From NCBI GenBank assembly GCA_021790495.1, contig JAJYGZ010000273.1, forward strand, positions 1-6,414: a DNA stretch of 6,414 nt. The letters are read 5' to 3'. The notes under the pieces are model-generated. The model did not search any database. It was given only the letters and a program-made list of their open reading frames with translations, and had not been told where the DNA came from. Every line of letters starts with the position of its first letter. Position 1 is the stretch's first letter. Positions 1 to 6,189 of the stretch are shown here, one piece after another. This DNA comes from Actinomycetes bacterium. Its GTDB lineage: Bacteria > Actinomycetota > Acidimicrobiia > Acidimicrobiales > Acidimicrobiaceae. The translations under genes were made by a program, and so were the position numbers.

Positions 1-465
1 GTGGTACTGATCGTCGCCGCATTTGTCGGAGCCGCTACCTTTTTGCTGGGGCGAACCAAGTTCGGACGCTACGTCTATGCGATCGGCGGAAACCCCGAGG
101 CCGCGCGCCGCGGCGGGGTAAACCTAGGCTGGGTGCGAACCGGCGCGTTCGCACTGGCGTCTTTTACTGCCGGCGCAGCGGGCATAATATATGCCTCGCG
201 CCTTCGTTCAGTTTCAACCAACCTCGACGGCGGCACCTTGGTTCTCTACGCAGTGGCTGCCTCGGTTATCGGAGGAACCAGCCTCTTTGGAGGACGCGGA
301 AAGCCTATTCACGCCATCTTGGGCGGCCTGGTAATCGCCGGCATAGACAACGGCATGGGTCTCTTGGGTATTAGCGCGGCGGCCCGGCTGGTGGTCACCG
401 GACTGGTCCTGCTAGCGGCCGTACTCATCGACGCACTTGCGCGCCGGGGGAATGCTGCGCACTAA
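1..465 (+). CDS. Sugar ABC transporter permease, C-terminal part (5' truncated by window)
   Basis: This is the C-terminal 154 residues of an inner-membrane permease of the XylH/RbsC (BPD_transp_2) family, which forms the channel of ABC importers for xylose, ribose and related sugars. A cytoplasmic-loop signature near residues 18-42 reads RTKFGRYVYAIGGNPEAARR, followed by GGVN; this is the family loop that contacts the ATPase. The motif VIGGTSLFGGRG lies near residues 89-100. Several hydrophobic segments are visible at about 2-17, 47-64, 79-94, 104-122 and 127-145, and the protein ends in a short basic tail. Full XylH-type permeases are usually near 400 residues, so more than half lies upstream. 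The GTG at position 1 is only the first in-window codon and probably not the true start. The sugar specificity cannot be read from this fragment. The gene converges on the SRPBCC gene with a 58 bp gap. Confidence 0.9.
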   Translation: MVLIVAAFVGAATFLLGRTKFGRYVYAIGGNPEAARRGGVNLGWVRTGAFALASFTAGAAGIIYASRLRSVSTNLDGGTLVLYAVAASVIGGTSLFGGRGKPIHAILGGLVIAGIDNGMGLLGISAAARLVVTGLVLLAAVLIDALARRGNAAH

Positions 466-523
466 TCCATCAACCAGACGACACCTGACCGCTACGAATA
501 GCTGTTGGGAGCGGAAACGACGA

Positions 524-958
524 CTAGGAGTCGAAGTGCAGCTGGAGATTGAGCAGCGTCGCCTTGATGGCAGCACGATTGCGAGCCGGGGCATTGGCCA
601 GTTCTAGCAATAGCGGACTCCTGGCGCTCGAATAGTCAAAGGTCTCGGTCACCTTGCACCGCCGCTCTCCAAGTTCCTCGATCTCATAGCGCCAAATATG
701 TCGTCCGAAATGGCGCCAGGCTATGGCGCGACCCTCTTCAAACTCGACGACTTCGTTGGTGGTGCGATAGGGAACGATAAGGTGCATAGACATGCGAAAC
801 TTGGCTCCCATAAAGAGCCGATGCGGACCTTCGATTACGCCTCTCACCGATGTCGAGCCGTCAAATACCGGATGTTGGCGCGGCGTGGCCAAAAGATCGA
901 ATACGCTCAGCGCCGAGGCCCCGACTTCGGCGGACTCAGAAACCGTTCTCAAGTTCAA
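524..958 (-). CDS. SRPBCC-fold (polyketide cyclase/START-like) protein
   Basis: This is a 144-residue soluble protein with the look of the SRPBCC superfamily, small helix-grip proteins that bind hydrophobic ligands. It opens with an ESAEVGASALSVFDLLATP-type segment (about residues 8-26), where family members have a beta strand and the first helix. A region with PVFDGSTSVRGVI follows (about 30-42). The middle strands include KFRMSMHL and NEVVEFEEGRAIAWRH, and a KVTETFDYSS strand leads to a C-terminal helix (about residues 115-142). No signal peptide or membrane segment is seen. The start is a TTG at 958: the frame has a stop only seven codons upstream, and AAAGG sits six bases before the TTG. 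It lies 93 bp downstream of nrdR on the same strand and could be read through from it. The ligand and role are unknown, and a link to NrdR is not implied. Confidence 0.8.
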   Translation of the reverse strand: MNLRTVSESAEVGASALSVFDLLATPRQHPVFDGSTSVRGVIEGPHRLFMGAKFRMSMHLIVPYRTTNEVVEFEEGRAIAWRHFGRHIWRYEIEELGERRCKVTETFDYSSARSPLLLELANAPARNRAAIKATLLNLQLHFDS

Positions 959-1051
959 TTGATGCCTTTCGGGCGCGAGCTACGCTCTTCACAATACCCG
1001 CAACGCAATCAAGGCATCCACCAGGCGCTGAAGTCTTCCTGCGAAAAACGC

Positions 1052-1513
1052 CTATTTAATCTCCGGATCAACTCGAAGCTCTGCTGCCTCTCGTTCAAAG
1101 TCCTCCGCGTGTTCGAAGTCCTTGTGAACCGAGGCGAAGCGGAGATAGGCCACCTTGTCGATCTCGCGCAGATTGGAAAGCACCAACGATCCGATGTCCG
1201 AACTCTTCACCTCGGTACCCCGAAGGCGCAAAGCCTCCTCGATCTCGGTCACGACCCTCTGCAACACCAGCTCCGACACGGGACGGTTCTTCATCGCGGC
1301 CGCGATTCCACCATAAAGCTTGGAGGGTTCGAAAGCCTCGCGCTCACCTGAGCGCTTCTCAACCACGAGAGCAGACTCTTCGATCCGCTCGAAGGTTGTA
1401 TAGCGTCTTAGGCAAACCGAGCACTCGCGGCGCCGCCGGATAGTACGACCGTCCTCAATCACCCGGGAGTCAACAACACGATCTTCCTGATCGCCACAGC
1501 CCGGACATCTCAT
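1052..1513 (-). CDS. nrdR: Transcriptional repressor NrdR
   Basis: NrdR is the nucleotide-sensing repressor of ribonucleotide reductase operons. The 153-residue product has the full family architecture. An N-terminal zinc ribbon has cysteines at 3, 6, 31 and 34 (MRCPGCG and ECSVC), with the hallmark VVDSR and a basic stretch RTIRRRRE between the pairs. RRYTTFER follows, and then an ATP-cone domain occupies about residues 47-137, opening with VEKRSGEREAF. The length is typical of the family. I chose the ATG at 1513 because it has AGAGGTG six bases upstream and gives the canonical MRCP opening; an in-frame GTG at 1522 lacks a ribosome binding site. It lies 113 bp downstream of the LysM gene on the same strand, as in mycobacteria. 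No clear NrdR box was found upstream, and no reductase gene lies in the window. Confidence 0.97.
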   Translation of the reverse strand: MRCPGCGDQEDRVVDSRVIEDGRTIRRRRECSVCLRRYTTFERIEESALVVEKRSGEREAFEPSKLYGGIAAAMKNRPVSELVLQRVVTEIEEALRLRGTEVKSSDIGSLVLSNLREIDKVAYLRFASVHKDFEHAEDFEREAAELRVDPEIK

Positions 1514-1604
1514 TGAGAACACCTCTAACCTTGGGCGAAAATGTCACGCCAATGGCTAAAGAGTATCCGAAATCGCCAGCAAAATCCAAGCTAGAACAAA
1601 GAAC

Positions 1605-1622
1605 CGTTGAGCTTTCCCAACG
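1605..1622 (-). terminator. Possible weak intrinsic terminator after the LysM gene
   Basis: Read on the minus strand, CGTTGGG-AAAG-CTCAACG forms a 7-bp stem (one G-T wobble) with a 4-base loop, starting 5 bases past the LysM stop codon. It is followed by the T-rich stretch GTTCTTTGTTCT. The stem is short and the T-tract imperfect, so it may only attenuate transcription before nrdR. Confidence 0.4.
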
Positions 1623-1626
1623 TCGA

Positions 1627-2100
1627 CTAAGGAATTCGAATCTTCTCGCCGGGGACGATAGTCGTAGTACCCAGTTCGCGCACAATGCGATATTCAAGTG
1701 CGGAGATATCGCCGCCGTTGGCGAAACGCGACGAAATGGACCAGACGGTATCGCCAGGCTTCACCGAATAAATGCTATTCGCGACCAGCCCCGACGAAGT
1801 TTGGGCGTCCTTGACACTGACAAAGAACACGCCCAGCAGCGCGATCACTATCGTAGCCGCGATGAATCCAAACGAGGCGACCGAACGCGTCGCGGTTGCG
1901 GGGGCTCCTCCCCGAACCACCGGAACTCGCAAGGGCTCAAGGGCCCTAGGGGCAATGAAGGAATCGTCCACCAACCGCAACATCGGGCGTTCCGGGAAAT
2001 ACACGGGTCGAAGCGAAGCCACCGGGTAACGATCGCTACCAGCCGAGGCACCATATCGCGTCTCGCCCTGAATCCTTGGCGTCACCATTGTTCGTGTCAC
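1627..2100 (-). CDS. Membrane-anchored LysM protein, probable SOS-induced cell division inhibitor (DivS/ChiZ/YneA-like)
   Basis: This 157-residue protein has a long cytoplasmic N-terminus (about 1-73, rich in Pro and Arg), one hydrophobic segment (about 75-96, SFGFIAATIVIALLGVFFV) and a C-terminal LysM domain outside the membrane (about 110-156). The LysM domain shows YSVKPGDTVWSISSRF and ends VPGEKIRIP, the usual start and end of this peptidoglycan-binding fold. The start is a GTG at 2100 with a near-perfect AGGAGG (2106-2111) five bases upstream; an internal ATG four codons later is less well placed. The gene is divergent from lexA, with a LexA operator between them, and nrdR follows. This is the setting of Rv2719c/chiZ in Mycobacterium tuberculosis and divS in Corynebacterium; B. 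subtilis yneA also pairs with lexA. Those relatives are SOS-induced and restrain septation. The function here is inferred from architecture and position. Confidence 0.88.
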   Translation of the reverse strand: MTRTMVTPRIQGETRYGASAGSDRYPVASLRPVYFPERPMLRLVDDSFIAPRALEPLRVPVVRGGAPATATRSVASFGFIAATIVIALLGVFFVSVKDAQTSSGLVANSIYSVKPGDTVWSISSRFANGGDISALEYRIVRELGTTTIVPGEKIRIP

Positions 2101-2105
2101 TGCAA

Positions 2106-2111
2106 CCTCCT
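2106..2111 (-). promoter_or_regulatory. Strong ribosome binding site deciding the GTG start of the LysM gene
   Basis: On the minus strand GAGGAGGTTGCA leads into GTG at 2100, with AGGAGG five bases before the start. It settles the non-ATG start. It contrasts with the divergent lexA gene, which has no visible Shine-Dalgarno sequence. Confidence 0.8.
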
Positions 2112-2142
2112 CAAACGCTCTCGAACACCCATACTAACTTAT

Positions 2143-2156
2143 AGAACAGGTGTTCG
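2143..2156. promoter_or_regulatory. LexA operator (SOS box) shared by lexA and the LysM gene
   Basis: AGAACAGGTGTTCG matches the Gram-positive SOS box CGAAC-N4-GTTCG at 9 of 10 defined positions; only the first C is changed to A. It lies in the 105 bp between the two divergent genes, 43 bp from the LysM GTG and 22-58 bp from the candidate lexA ATGs. Isolated half-sites CGAAC occur on each side at 2122-2126 and 2168-2172. A possible minus-strand -10 (TATAAG, 2143-2138) touches the operator, and a possible plus-strand -10 (TACTAT, 2157-2162) begins directly after it, so LexA binding could block both directions. The promoter assignments are tentative because no convincing -35 was found. Confidence 0.85.
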
Positions 2157-2205
2157 TACTATTTATTCGAACAAATCGATGATTTTCGCCAAACAGCCTG
2201 ATAAC

Positions 2206-2871
2206 ATGCAATCAATGCCAATCACACCCGTCTCCAGCGACCTATTGACTAAGAAGCGGAGAGACATCCTCGCTTATGTCGATCGAATGCAAAAGTCAAG
2301 GGGGTATCCGCCCTCTGTGAGAGAGATCGGCGAAGCGTGCGGGCTTTCGTCGCCGTCGTCAGTGCAATTTCATCTCAAAGTTCTGCAAGAACAGGGATTC
2401 ATCGAGCGCGATCCCTCCAAGCCTCGCGCGCTGAGGATTAACCTGCCGGGGCGAGACGAACTCAGCATCTCAGACGAGACAGTTTCTGTACCGATACTCG
2501 GCGACGTCGCGGCTGGTGTAGGAACCCTCGCTACCGAGAACTACAGTGGCGACTCGGTTGCGGTGCCGCGCCACGTCGGATCGCCAGGCACTCTATTTGC
2601 CCTGCGCGTCAAAGGCGACTCCATGATTGGAGCTGGAATCCTCGAGCGCGACATAGTGGTTGCCAAAAAGCAAAACACGGCCAACTCGGGCGAGATAGTG
2701 GTGGCGGGAATCTTTGACCAGCAAGAAGCGACCATTAAGCGCTTCGACTTCGACTACCAGCGCAACCACGTGATTCTAAACCCCGCAAATCCCAACTACC
2801 AGGCGATGGAGTTCGACTCTGCCGAGGTCGAGATCTATGGCAAGGTGGTCTTTTTGCAGCGCGAATTTTAA
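2206..2871 (+). CDS. lexA: SOS response repressor LexA (S24 autopeptidase)
   Basis: LexA binds SOS boxes and cleaves itself when stimulated by RecA filaments, which derepresses DNA-damage genes. Numbered from the ATG at 2206 (221 residues), a winged-helix DNA-binding domain covers about 12-78. It includes SRGYPPSVREIGEACGLSS and the recognition-helix region SPSSVQFHLKVL. A linker leads to the peptidase domain from about 93. The autocleavage site is A103-G104 in DVAAGVG, the catalytic serine is S139 in KGDSM, and the general-base lysine is K178 in ATIKRF; spacing resembles E. coli LexA (84-85, 119, 156). The C-terminus IYGKVVFLQREF is typical. The start is uncertain: in-frame ATGs at 2179, 2206 and 2215 all lack a Shine-Dalgarno sequence, and all lie upstream of the conserved domain. 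It is divergent from the LysM gene and should be autoregulated through the operator at 2143-2156. Confidence 0.96.
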   Translation: MQSMPITPVSSDLLTKKRRDILAYVDRMQKSRGYPPSVREIGEACGLSSPSSVQFHLKVLQEQGFIERDPSKPRALRINLPGRDELSISDETVSVPILGDVAAGVGTLATENYSGDSVAVPRHVGSPGTLFALRVKGDSMIGAGILERDIVVAKKQNTANSGEIVVAGIFDQQEATIKRFDFDYQRNHVILNPANPNYQAMEFDSAEVEIYGKVVFLQREF

Positions 2872-2874
2872 TTA

Positions 2875-2901
2875 GGCGCAGGTCTCGGCTGACCTGGTGC
2901 C
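2875..2901 (+). terminator. Hairpin directly after lexA, possible terminator without T-tract
   Basis: CAGGTC-tcggct-GACCTG (2879-2896) is a perfect 6-bp stem. It extends through GGCG paired with TGCC to about 10 bp, with one bulged G at 2897 and one G-T wobble. It begins 4 bases after the lexA stop. No run of T follows, so it would be an atypical terminator or an mRNA 3'-end stabiliser. Confidence 0.4.
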
Positions 2902-3255
2902 GCGAAGTCGCTGCCAACCAAAGCGTCCTCAACCGCACACCGGTCCAAGCACAGGCAATCGACAGTATCTCCGCTGAAGAGATCTTCCCGGAGACAGCCG
3001 AAAAACGCGCCGCCGAGACGTTCACCATGCTCATCGGCGAACAGAAGAGGTCTTTTGCATCTCTGCTTGCTCCGTCCCCCGCGGTGGCCACCCCGATGGC
3101 TTGGGGAAATTCCCGGCGATCCCGCGCCAGCTTCACGTCACGGTCGAATACGCCAGACCCAGACGTGCGAGCTATTCGACACCGCACGACTGCATCCTCG
3201 AAAGCGAGCCCATCCTGCGGCCCCTCAAGTGCCAGCCCTGCCACCATGGGATATA
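2883..3255 (+). pseudogene. Possible decayed coding remnant, perhaps HNH/DUF222-like
   Basis: This stretch of the lexA-to-GGDEF gap has no intact gene with a credible start, but it reads like broken coding sequence. One frame gives QAIDSISAEEIFPETAEKR then AAETFTMLIGEQ (about 2952-3050), a plausible amphipathic helix with the pattern seen before the catalytic part of DUF222 (13E12-type) proteins. A second frame contains TCELFDTARLHPRK. A third ends LKCQPCHHG before a stop at about 3254, faintly like the LC-x2-HH end of an HNH nuclease. Moving between frames implies frameshifts. The similarity is from memory and weak. A minus-strand open frame (2735-3247) runs across the same DNA but overlaps lexA and has no recognisable domain. 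The alternative is plain non-coding DNA. Confidence 0.25.
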
Positions 3256-3321
3256 GGCCCGAGATGCAGGGACTCCTGATGGACTTCGTCGGTACGTTGA
3301 GGAAAAAAGAGGTAGTGAATT

Positions 3322-3405
3322 ATGGGAAAGCGGCGAAAAGGCGCTGCCGCTATTGAAGATTCCAAGACACGCTTAACCAGGGTAGGGTCTCAAGGAGGTC
3401 GCTAG
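3322..3405 (+). CDS. Short basic reading frame (27 aa), possible leader peptide
   Basis: An ATG at 3322 is preceded by AGAGGT with 8-base spacing (3308-3313). It opens a 27-codon frame beginning MGKRRKGAAAIED and ending SQGGR, then TAG. The product is strongly basic, with no signal peptide, membrane segment or family I recognise. Its last codons contain the ribosome binding site of the next short frame, which starts 2 bases after this stop, an arrangement that would allow translational coupling. An alternative is that TTGAGG (3297-3302) and TATGGG (3321-3326), 18 bp apart, form a weak promoter, in which case this frame would not be translated. Confidence that it is a real gene is low. Confidence 0.3.
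   Translation: MGKRRKGAAAIEDSKTRLTRVGSQGGR
3392..3399 (+). promoter_or_regulatory. Near-perfect Shine-Dalgarno sequence
   Basis: AAGGAGGT is an almost full complement of the 16S rRNA 3' end and the strongest ribosome binding site on the plus strand in this window. The only start codon within usual reach is GTG at 3408, eight bases on. This GTG is not in frame with the large GGDEF-EAL gene. Confidence 0.6.
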
Positions 3406-3407
3406 TC

Positions 3408-3557
3408 GTGCCGAATACGTACAAAGGTGCAAGGGTGCGATTCCGGGCGGCCAGTACGCCTCATGCCGTTGTCCTCACCCCTTGGGCACCTCCGAGTTGT
3501 CCCTCTGGCGTGATGGGCAGGCATGCCGGAGGTATTGTTTTGGTTGCGACCGGCTAG
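3408..3557 (+). CDS. Short reading frame (49 aa) overlapping the start of the GGDEF-EAL gene
   Basis: A GTG at 3408 with the AAGGAGGT site opens a 49-codon frame that begins MPNTYKGARVRFRAAS and stops with TAG at 3555-3557. It overlaps the largest version of the downstream GGDEF-EAL frame by 35 bases. If that protein instead starts at GTG 3577, the stop lies 19 bases before it. The product has a basic start, a Pro/Ser-rich middle and a mildly hydrophobic end (GGIVLVATG). No known family was recognised. It may be a leader peptide coupling translation into the c-di-GMP gene, or the displaced original N-terminus of that gene after a frameshift. The evidence is the ribosome binding site and the placement only. 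Confidence 0.35.
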   Translation: MPNTYKGARVRFRAASTPHAVVLTPWAPPSCPSGVMGRHAGGIVLVATG

Positions 3558-6189
3558 ATCGAACAGGGGGGTGCACGTGATCGAGGGCAAAGCTGGTCGG
3601 CTAACGGTGCGCGCGTCCACCAAGGGCCTGCTTGTCAATCTCAGGAATCCCCCGCTTTCGGATCGCCGCTTCTGGTGGGCGCAACTGATGGTAGTCGTGG
3701 TTTTTTTTGTCCAAGTGGGTGCCGACTTTGCCCAGGACCACGCGATGATCCCGATTCCGGATTTCGTATGGATTTTGTTGGTGTTCATTCCAGTTGTCTA
3801 TGCCGGTATGACCTTTGGCCTAGTGGGATCTCTCGGCACGGCACTTACCGGCATCGTGGCCCTAGCGCCTCCCGAAATGCTGCTTAGGCACACCGGCGTA
3901 GAACTCTGGGGGGCATGGAGTATTTTCGCGGTCGTGCTCGTTACCGCGGTCTTACTCGGATACCGCTTTGAGAAAGAGCGGGGTCTTCGAGAGCAGCTAC
4001 ATACCGCCGAGAGCGCGCGCATGGTTAATTCCTTGGAAGGCCACCCTCTCTCCTGGCAGCGCCTGCTAGAAGCGCTACCCTACGGCATTTGCCTCGTCGA
4101 CGCCAAAGGTTCCATGTGCTACACCAACGAACGCCTCGAAGCGCTCTCTGGCTACCGGAAGGACGACCTCGTTGGCCAGCCCGTCGAGATACTCGTGCCA
4201 TCGCGAGATCGTAGTCGCCACGTCAGCATGCGGGACGGATTCGCCAACAGGGGCGTGATCCGGCCACATGGAACAAGCCTGATCCTTGCGCTGTTGCGCA
4301 AAGACGGTACCGAACTGCCTGTCGACATCGCTCTCACCCCGTTCGCGTTCGAGGGAACTTCCTGGGTCGTTGTTATGATCCGCGATGACAGCGCCCGAGT
4401 CGAAGCGGAGCACGGTCGCACTGAAGCTGAGCGGTACGCCACTGAAGTCGAGGTCGAAGCTCGTAGAGCTCTTGCTAAGAGCGAGCGTCGTTTTCGTCTC
4501 GCGTTCGAGAATAACGCCGCGAGTATGGCTATCGCTGACCTCGAGGGAAGCCTGGTCGATGTCAACCGGTCTTACTGCGAAATGCTCGGGTACGCCGACA
4601 CGGAACTGTTGGGCCGAGATCTTATCGCATTGACCCACCCCGAAGACCGTTTTCTCACCGCCGAGATGCACCGCCGCTTGGTAACAGGCGAGGTCGACCA
4701 GGTTGGCTACACCAAGCGCTACATGCATAAGGATGGCCACGTGATCTACGGCGACATCCAGACCAGAATTTTCGAAGGCGACACCGATACGTCGCGGCTC
4801 CTCATCGCCGCGATCCGCGATGTCACCGAGGAGCGTAATCTCGCAGCCCAGCTTTCCCACCAGGCTCTGCACGACTCCCTTACCGGCCTGCCAAACTTGG
4901 CGCTTTTCCAGGATCGGATGACCCAGGCCCGCGAGCGCGTCGCTCGCGATGATGGCCGTGGCGCGCTATTTTTGTTGGATCTCGACGACTTCAAGGGGGT
5001 GAACGACACCCTTGGCCGTGACGTCGGAGATCAGCTGCTCCTAGCGCTGGCGCGCCGACTTGAGAGTGTGACCCGCCCCTCGGATAGCTTGTCCCGCCTC
5101 GGAGGTGACGAGTTCGCCTATTTCGCCGAAGGGATAAAGGGCACACCCGAAGCTGAAGAGATGGCTCAACGCCTGCTCGACGTCTTCACCGAGCCATTCC
5201 TCATCGCCGGGATTGCGGTGGAACAGAGCGCAAGCATCGGGGTAGTGGTGTGCGATGCCGGGGGTGGCAGGGATTGGGGCGAGCTCATCCAGGATGTTGA
5301 TACCGCCATGTATGAAGCCAAGCGCCGGGGCAAGGCCCGGCAAGTGCTATTTTCCCCGGAGATGCGCCAAAGGAATTCCAATCGCTTTATGCTTGCCCAG
5401 GACCTCTCCCACGCGCTCGAAGATGGAGAGATCTCCATGCACTACCAGCCGATCGTGGACCTTGCGAACGGCGAAGTTGTCGGATATGAGTCACTGATGC
5501 GCTGGCAGCATCCCGAGCGGGGACTAGTACCGCCCGATGTGTTCATCCCCCTTGCCGAACAGAGTGATCTCATCCTTACCCTCGGCGATTTTGCGCTTCG
5601 CGAGTCAATCGCCGAGGCGGCAACTTGGGAGCCAACCCGATCCGACGCCCGAGCGCCGTACATCGCCGTCAACCTTTCTGCCCGGCAGTTCCACGATCCC
5701 AGGCTGGTTTCAACCATCAAGGATGTGCTTGCATCGAGTCATCTCGCACCGGAGCGTCTGGTGCTGGAGATCACCGAGAGCATCGCGCTATCGGATATCG
5801 AATCGGCGATCAGAGCTATCGAATCCCTCCAGCTCCTCGAGACTTCCGTGGCGCTGGACGACTTCGGCACCGGATATTCATCGCTCTCCTACCTGGCGAT
5901 GCTGCGTCCCAATGTCATCAAGGTCGACCGCAGCTTCGTGAACTCCGCGGAGCGGGGCGCCTACGCGGAGCGGCTGCTCGAAGGAATTATCTCGCTCTGT
6001 CATCTGCTCGATATGACGGTGCTCGCCGAGGGAATCGAGACGCCCGCCCAGCTCGCCCGTCTCCGCCGCTACGGTTGCCAATACGGCCAGGGCTATCTCT
6101 TTTCGCCTGCGGTTCCAGCCTTTGAGGTAACCGGGATGGGAGATCGGGTGTCGTCGTTATTGGCCGCTGCAGTTGCGCGATCTGTTTGA
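3523..6189 (+). CDS. Membrane-anchored PAS-PAS-GGDEF-EAL c-di-GMP signalling protein
   Basis: Up to 888 residues (numbered from the ATG at 3523). Membrane segments lie at about 50-68, 81-101, 102-118 and 128-147. PAS 1 spans about 176-290, a charged helical linker about 290-325, PAS 2 about 320-440, GGDEF about 453-615 and EAL about 632-870. The cyclase signature RLGGDEF is intact (527-531), with the inhibitory I-site RPSD five residues before it. Two usual residues differ: LPNL replaces LPNR and LGRDVGD replaces LGHxxGD. The phosphodiesterase set is complete: E656 (ESL in place of EAL), N717, E749 (EITES), D779-D780 (DDFGTGYSS), K800 and E836 (EGIET). Such proteins make and/or degrade c-di-GMP in response to PAS-sensed cues; which activity dominates cannot be read from the sequence. 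The start is uncertain. ATG 3523 lacks a good ribosome binding site. TTG 3544 has GGAGGT ten bases upstream. GTG 3577 has AGGGGGG five bases upstream and would give 870 residues with all domains retained. Confidence 0.95.
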   Translation: MPEVLFWLRPARSNRGVHVIEGKAGRLTVRASTKGLLVNLRNPPLSDRRFWWAQLMVVVVFFVQVGADFAQDHAMIPIPDFVWILLVFIPVVYAGMTFGLVGSLGTALTGIVALAPPEMLLRHTGVELWGAWSIFAVVLVTAVLLGYRFEKERGLREQLHTAESARMVNSLEGHPLSWQRLLEALPYGICLVDAKGSMCYTNERLEALSGYRKDDLVGQPVEILVPSRDRSRHVSMRDGFANRGVIRPHGTSLILALLRKDGTELPVDIALTPFAFEGTSWVVVMIRDDSARVEAEHGRTEAERYATEVEVEARRALAKSERRFRLAFENNAASMAIADLEGSLVDVNRSYCEMLGYADTELLGRDLIALTHPEDRFLTAEMHRRLVTGEVDQVGYTKRYMHKDGHVIYGDIQTRIFEGDTDTSRLLIAAIRDVTEERNLAAQLSHQALHDSLTGLPNLALFQDRMTQARERVARDDGRGALFLLDLDDFKGVNDTLGRDVGDQLLLALARRLESVTRPSDSLSRLGGDEFAYFAEGIKGTPEAEEMAQRLLDVFTEPFLIAGIAVEQSASIGVVVCDAGGGRDWGELIQDVDTAMYEAKRRGKARQVLFSPEMRQRNSNRFMLAQDLSHALEDGEISMHYQPIVDLANGEVVGYESLMRWQHPERGLVPPDVFIPLAEQSDLILTLGDFALRESIAEAATWEPTRSDARAPYIAVNLSARQFHDPRLVSTIKDVLASSHLAPERLVLEITESIALSDIESAIRAIESLQLLETSVALDDFGTGYSSLSYLAMLRPNVIKVDRSFVNSAERGAYAERLLEGIISLCHLLDMTVLAEGIETPAQLARLRRYGCQYGQGYLFSPAVPAFEVTGMGDRVSSLLAAAVARSV

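Noticed and set aside
698..1351. 217-residue plus-strand frame
   Set aside because: It lies antisense to the SRPBCC and nrdR genes, both well supported by family motifs and ribosome binding sites, and shows no recognisable domain.
1513..2205. Long plus-strand open frame in phase with and upstream of lexA
   Set aside because: It is antisense to the LysM gene, crosses the LexA operator, and has arginine-rich low-quality sequence with no domain; lexA begins at one of the ATGs at 2179-2215.
2735..3247. 170-residue minus-strand frame after lexA
   Set aside because: It overlaps 137 bp of the lexA 3' end, its end is arginine/serine-rich noise, and no family or ribosome binding site supports it. 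It remains an outside alternative for the gap region.
3408..3580. c-di-GMP riboswitch (GEMM) or c-di-AMP (ydaO) riboswitch before the GGDEF-EAL gene
   Set aside because: I looked for the conserved core sequences of these classes and did not find them; the region is better described by the small reading frames.
4075..4872. 265-residue minus-strand frame inside the PAS region
   Set aside because: It is a mirror of the strongly supported PAS-PAS coding sequence; opposite-strand frames of this kind are expected in GC-rich genes.
5625..6125. 166-residue plus-strand frame within the EAL domain
   Set aside because: It is an out-of-phase shadow of the EAL coding sequence, proline/arginine-rich and without motifs.
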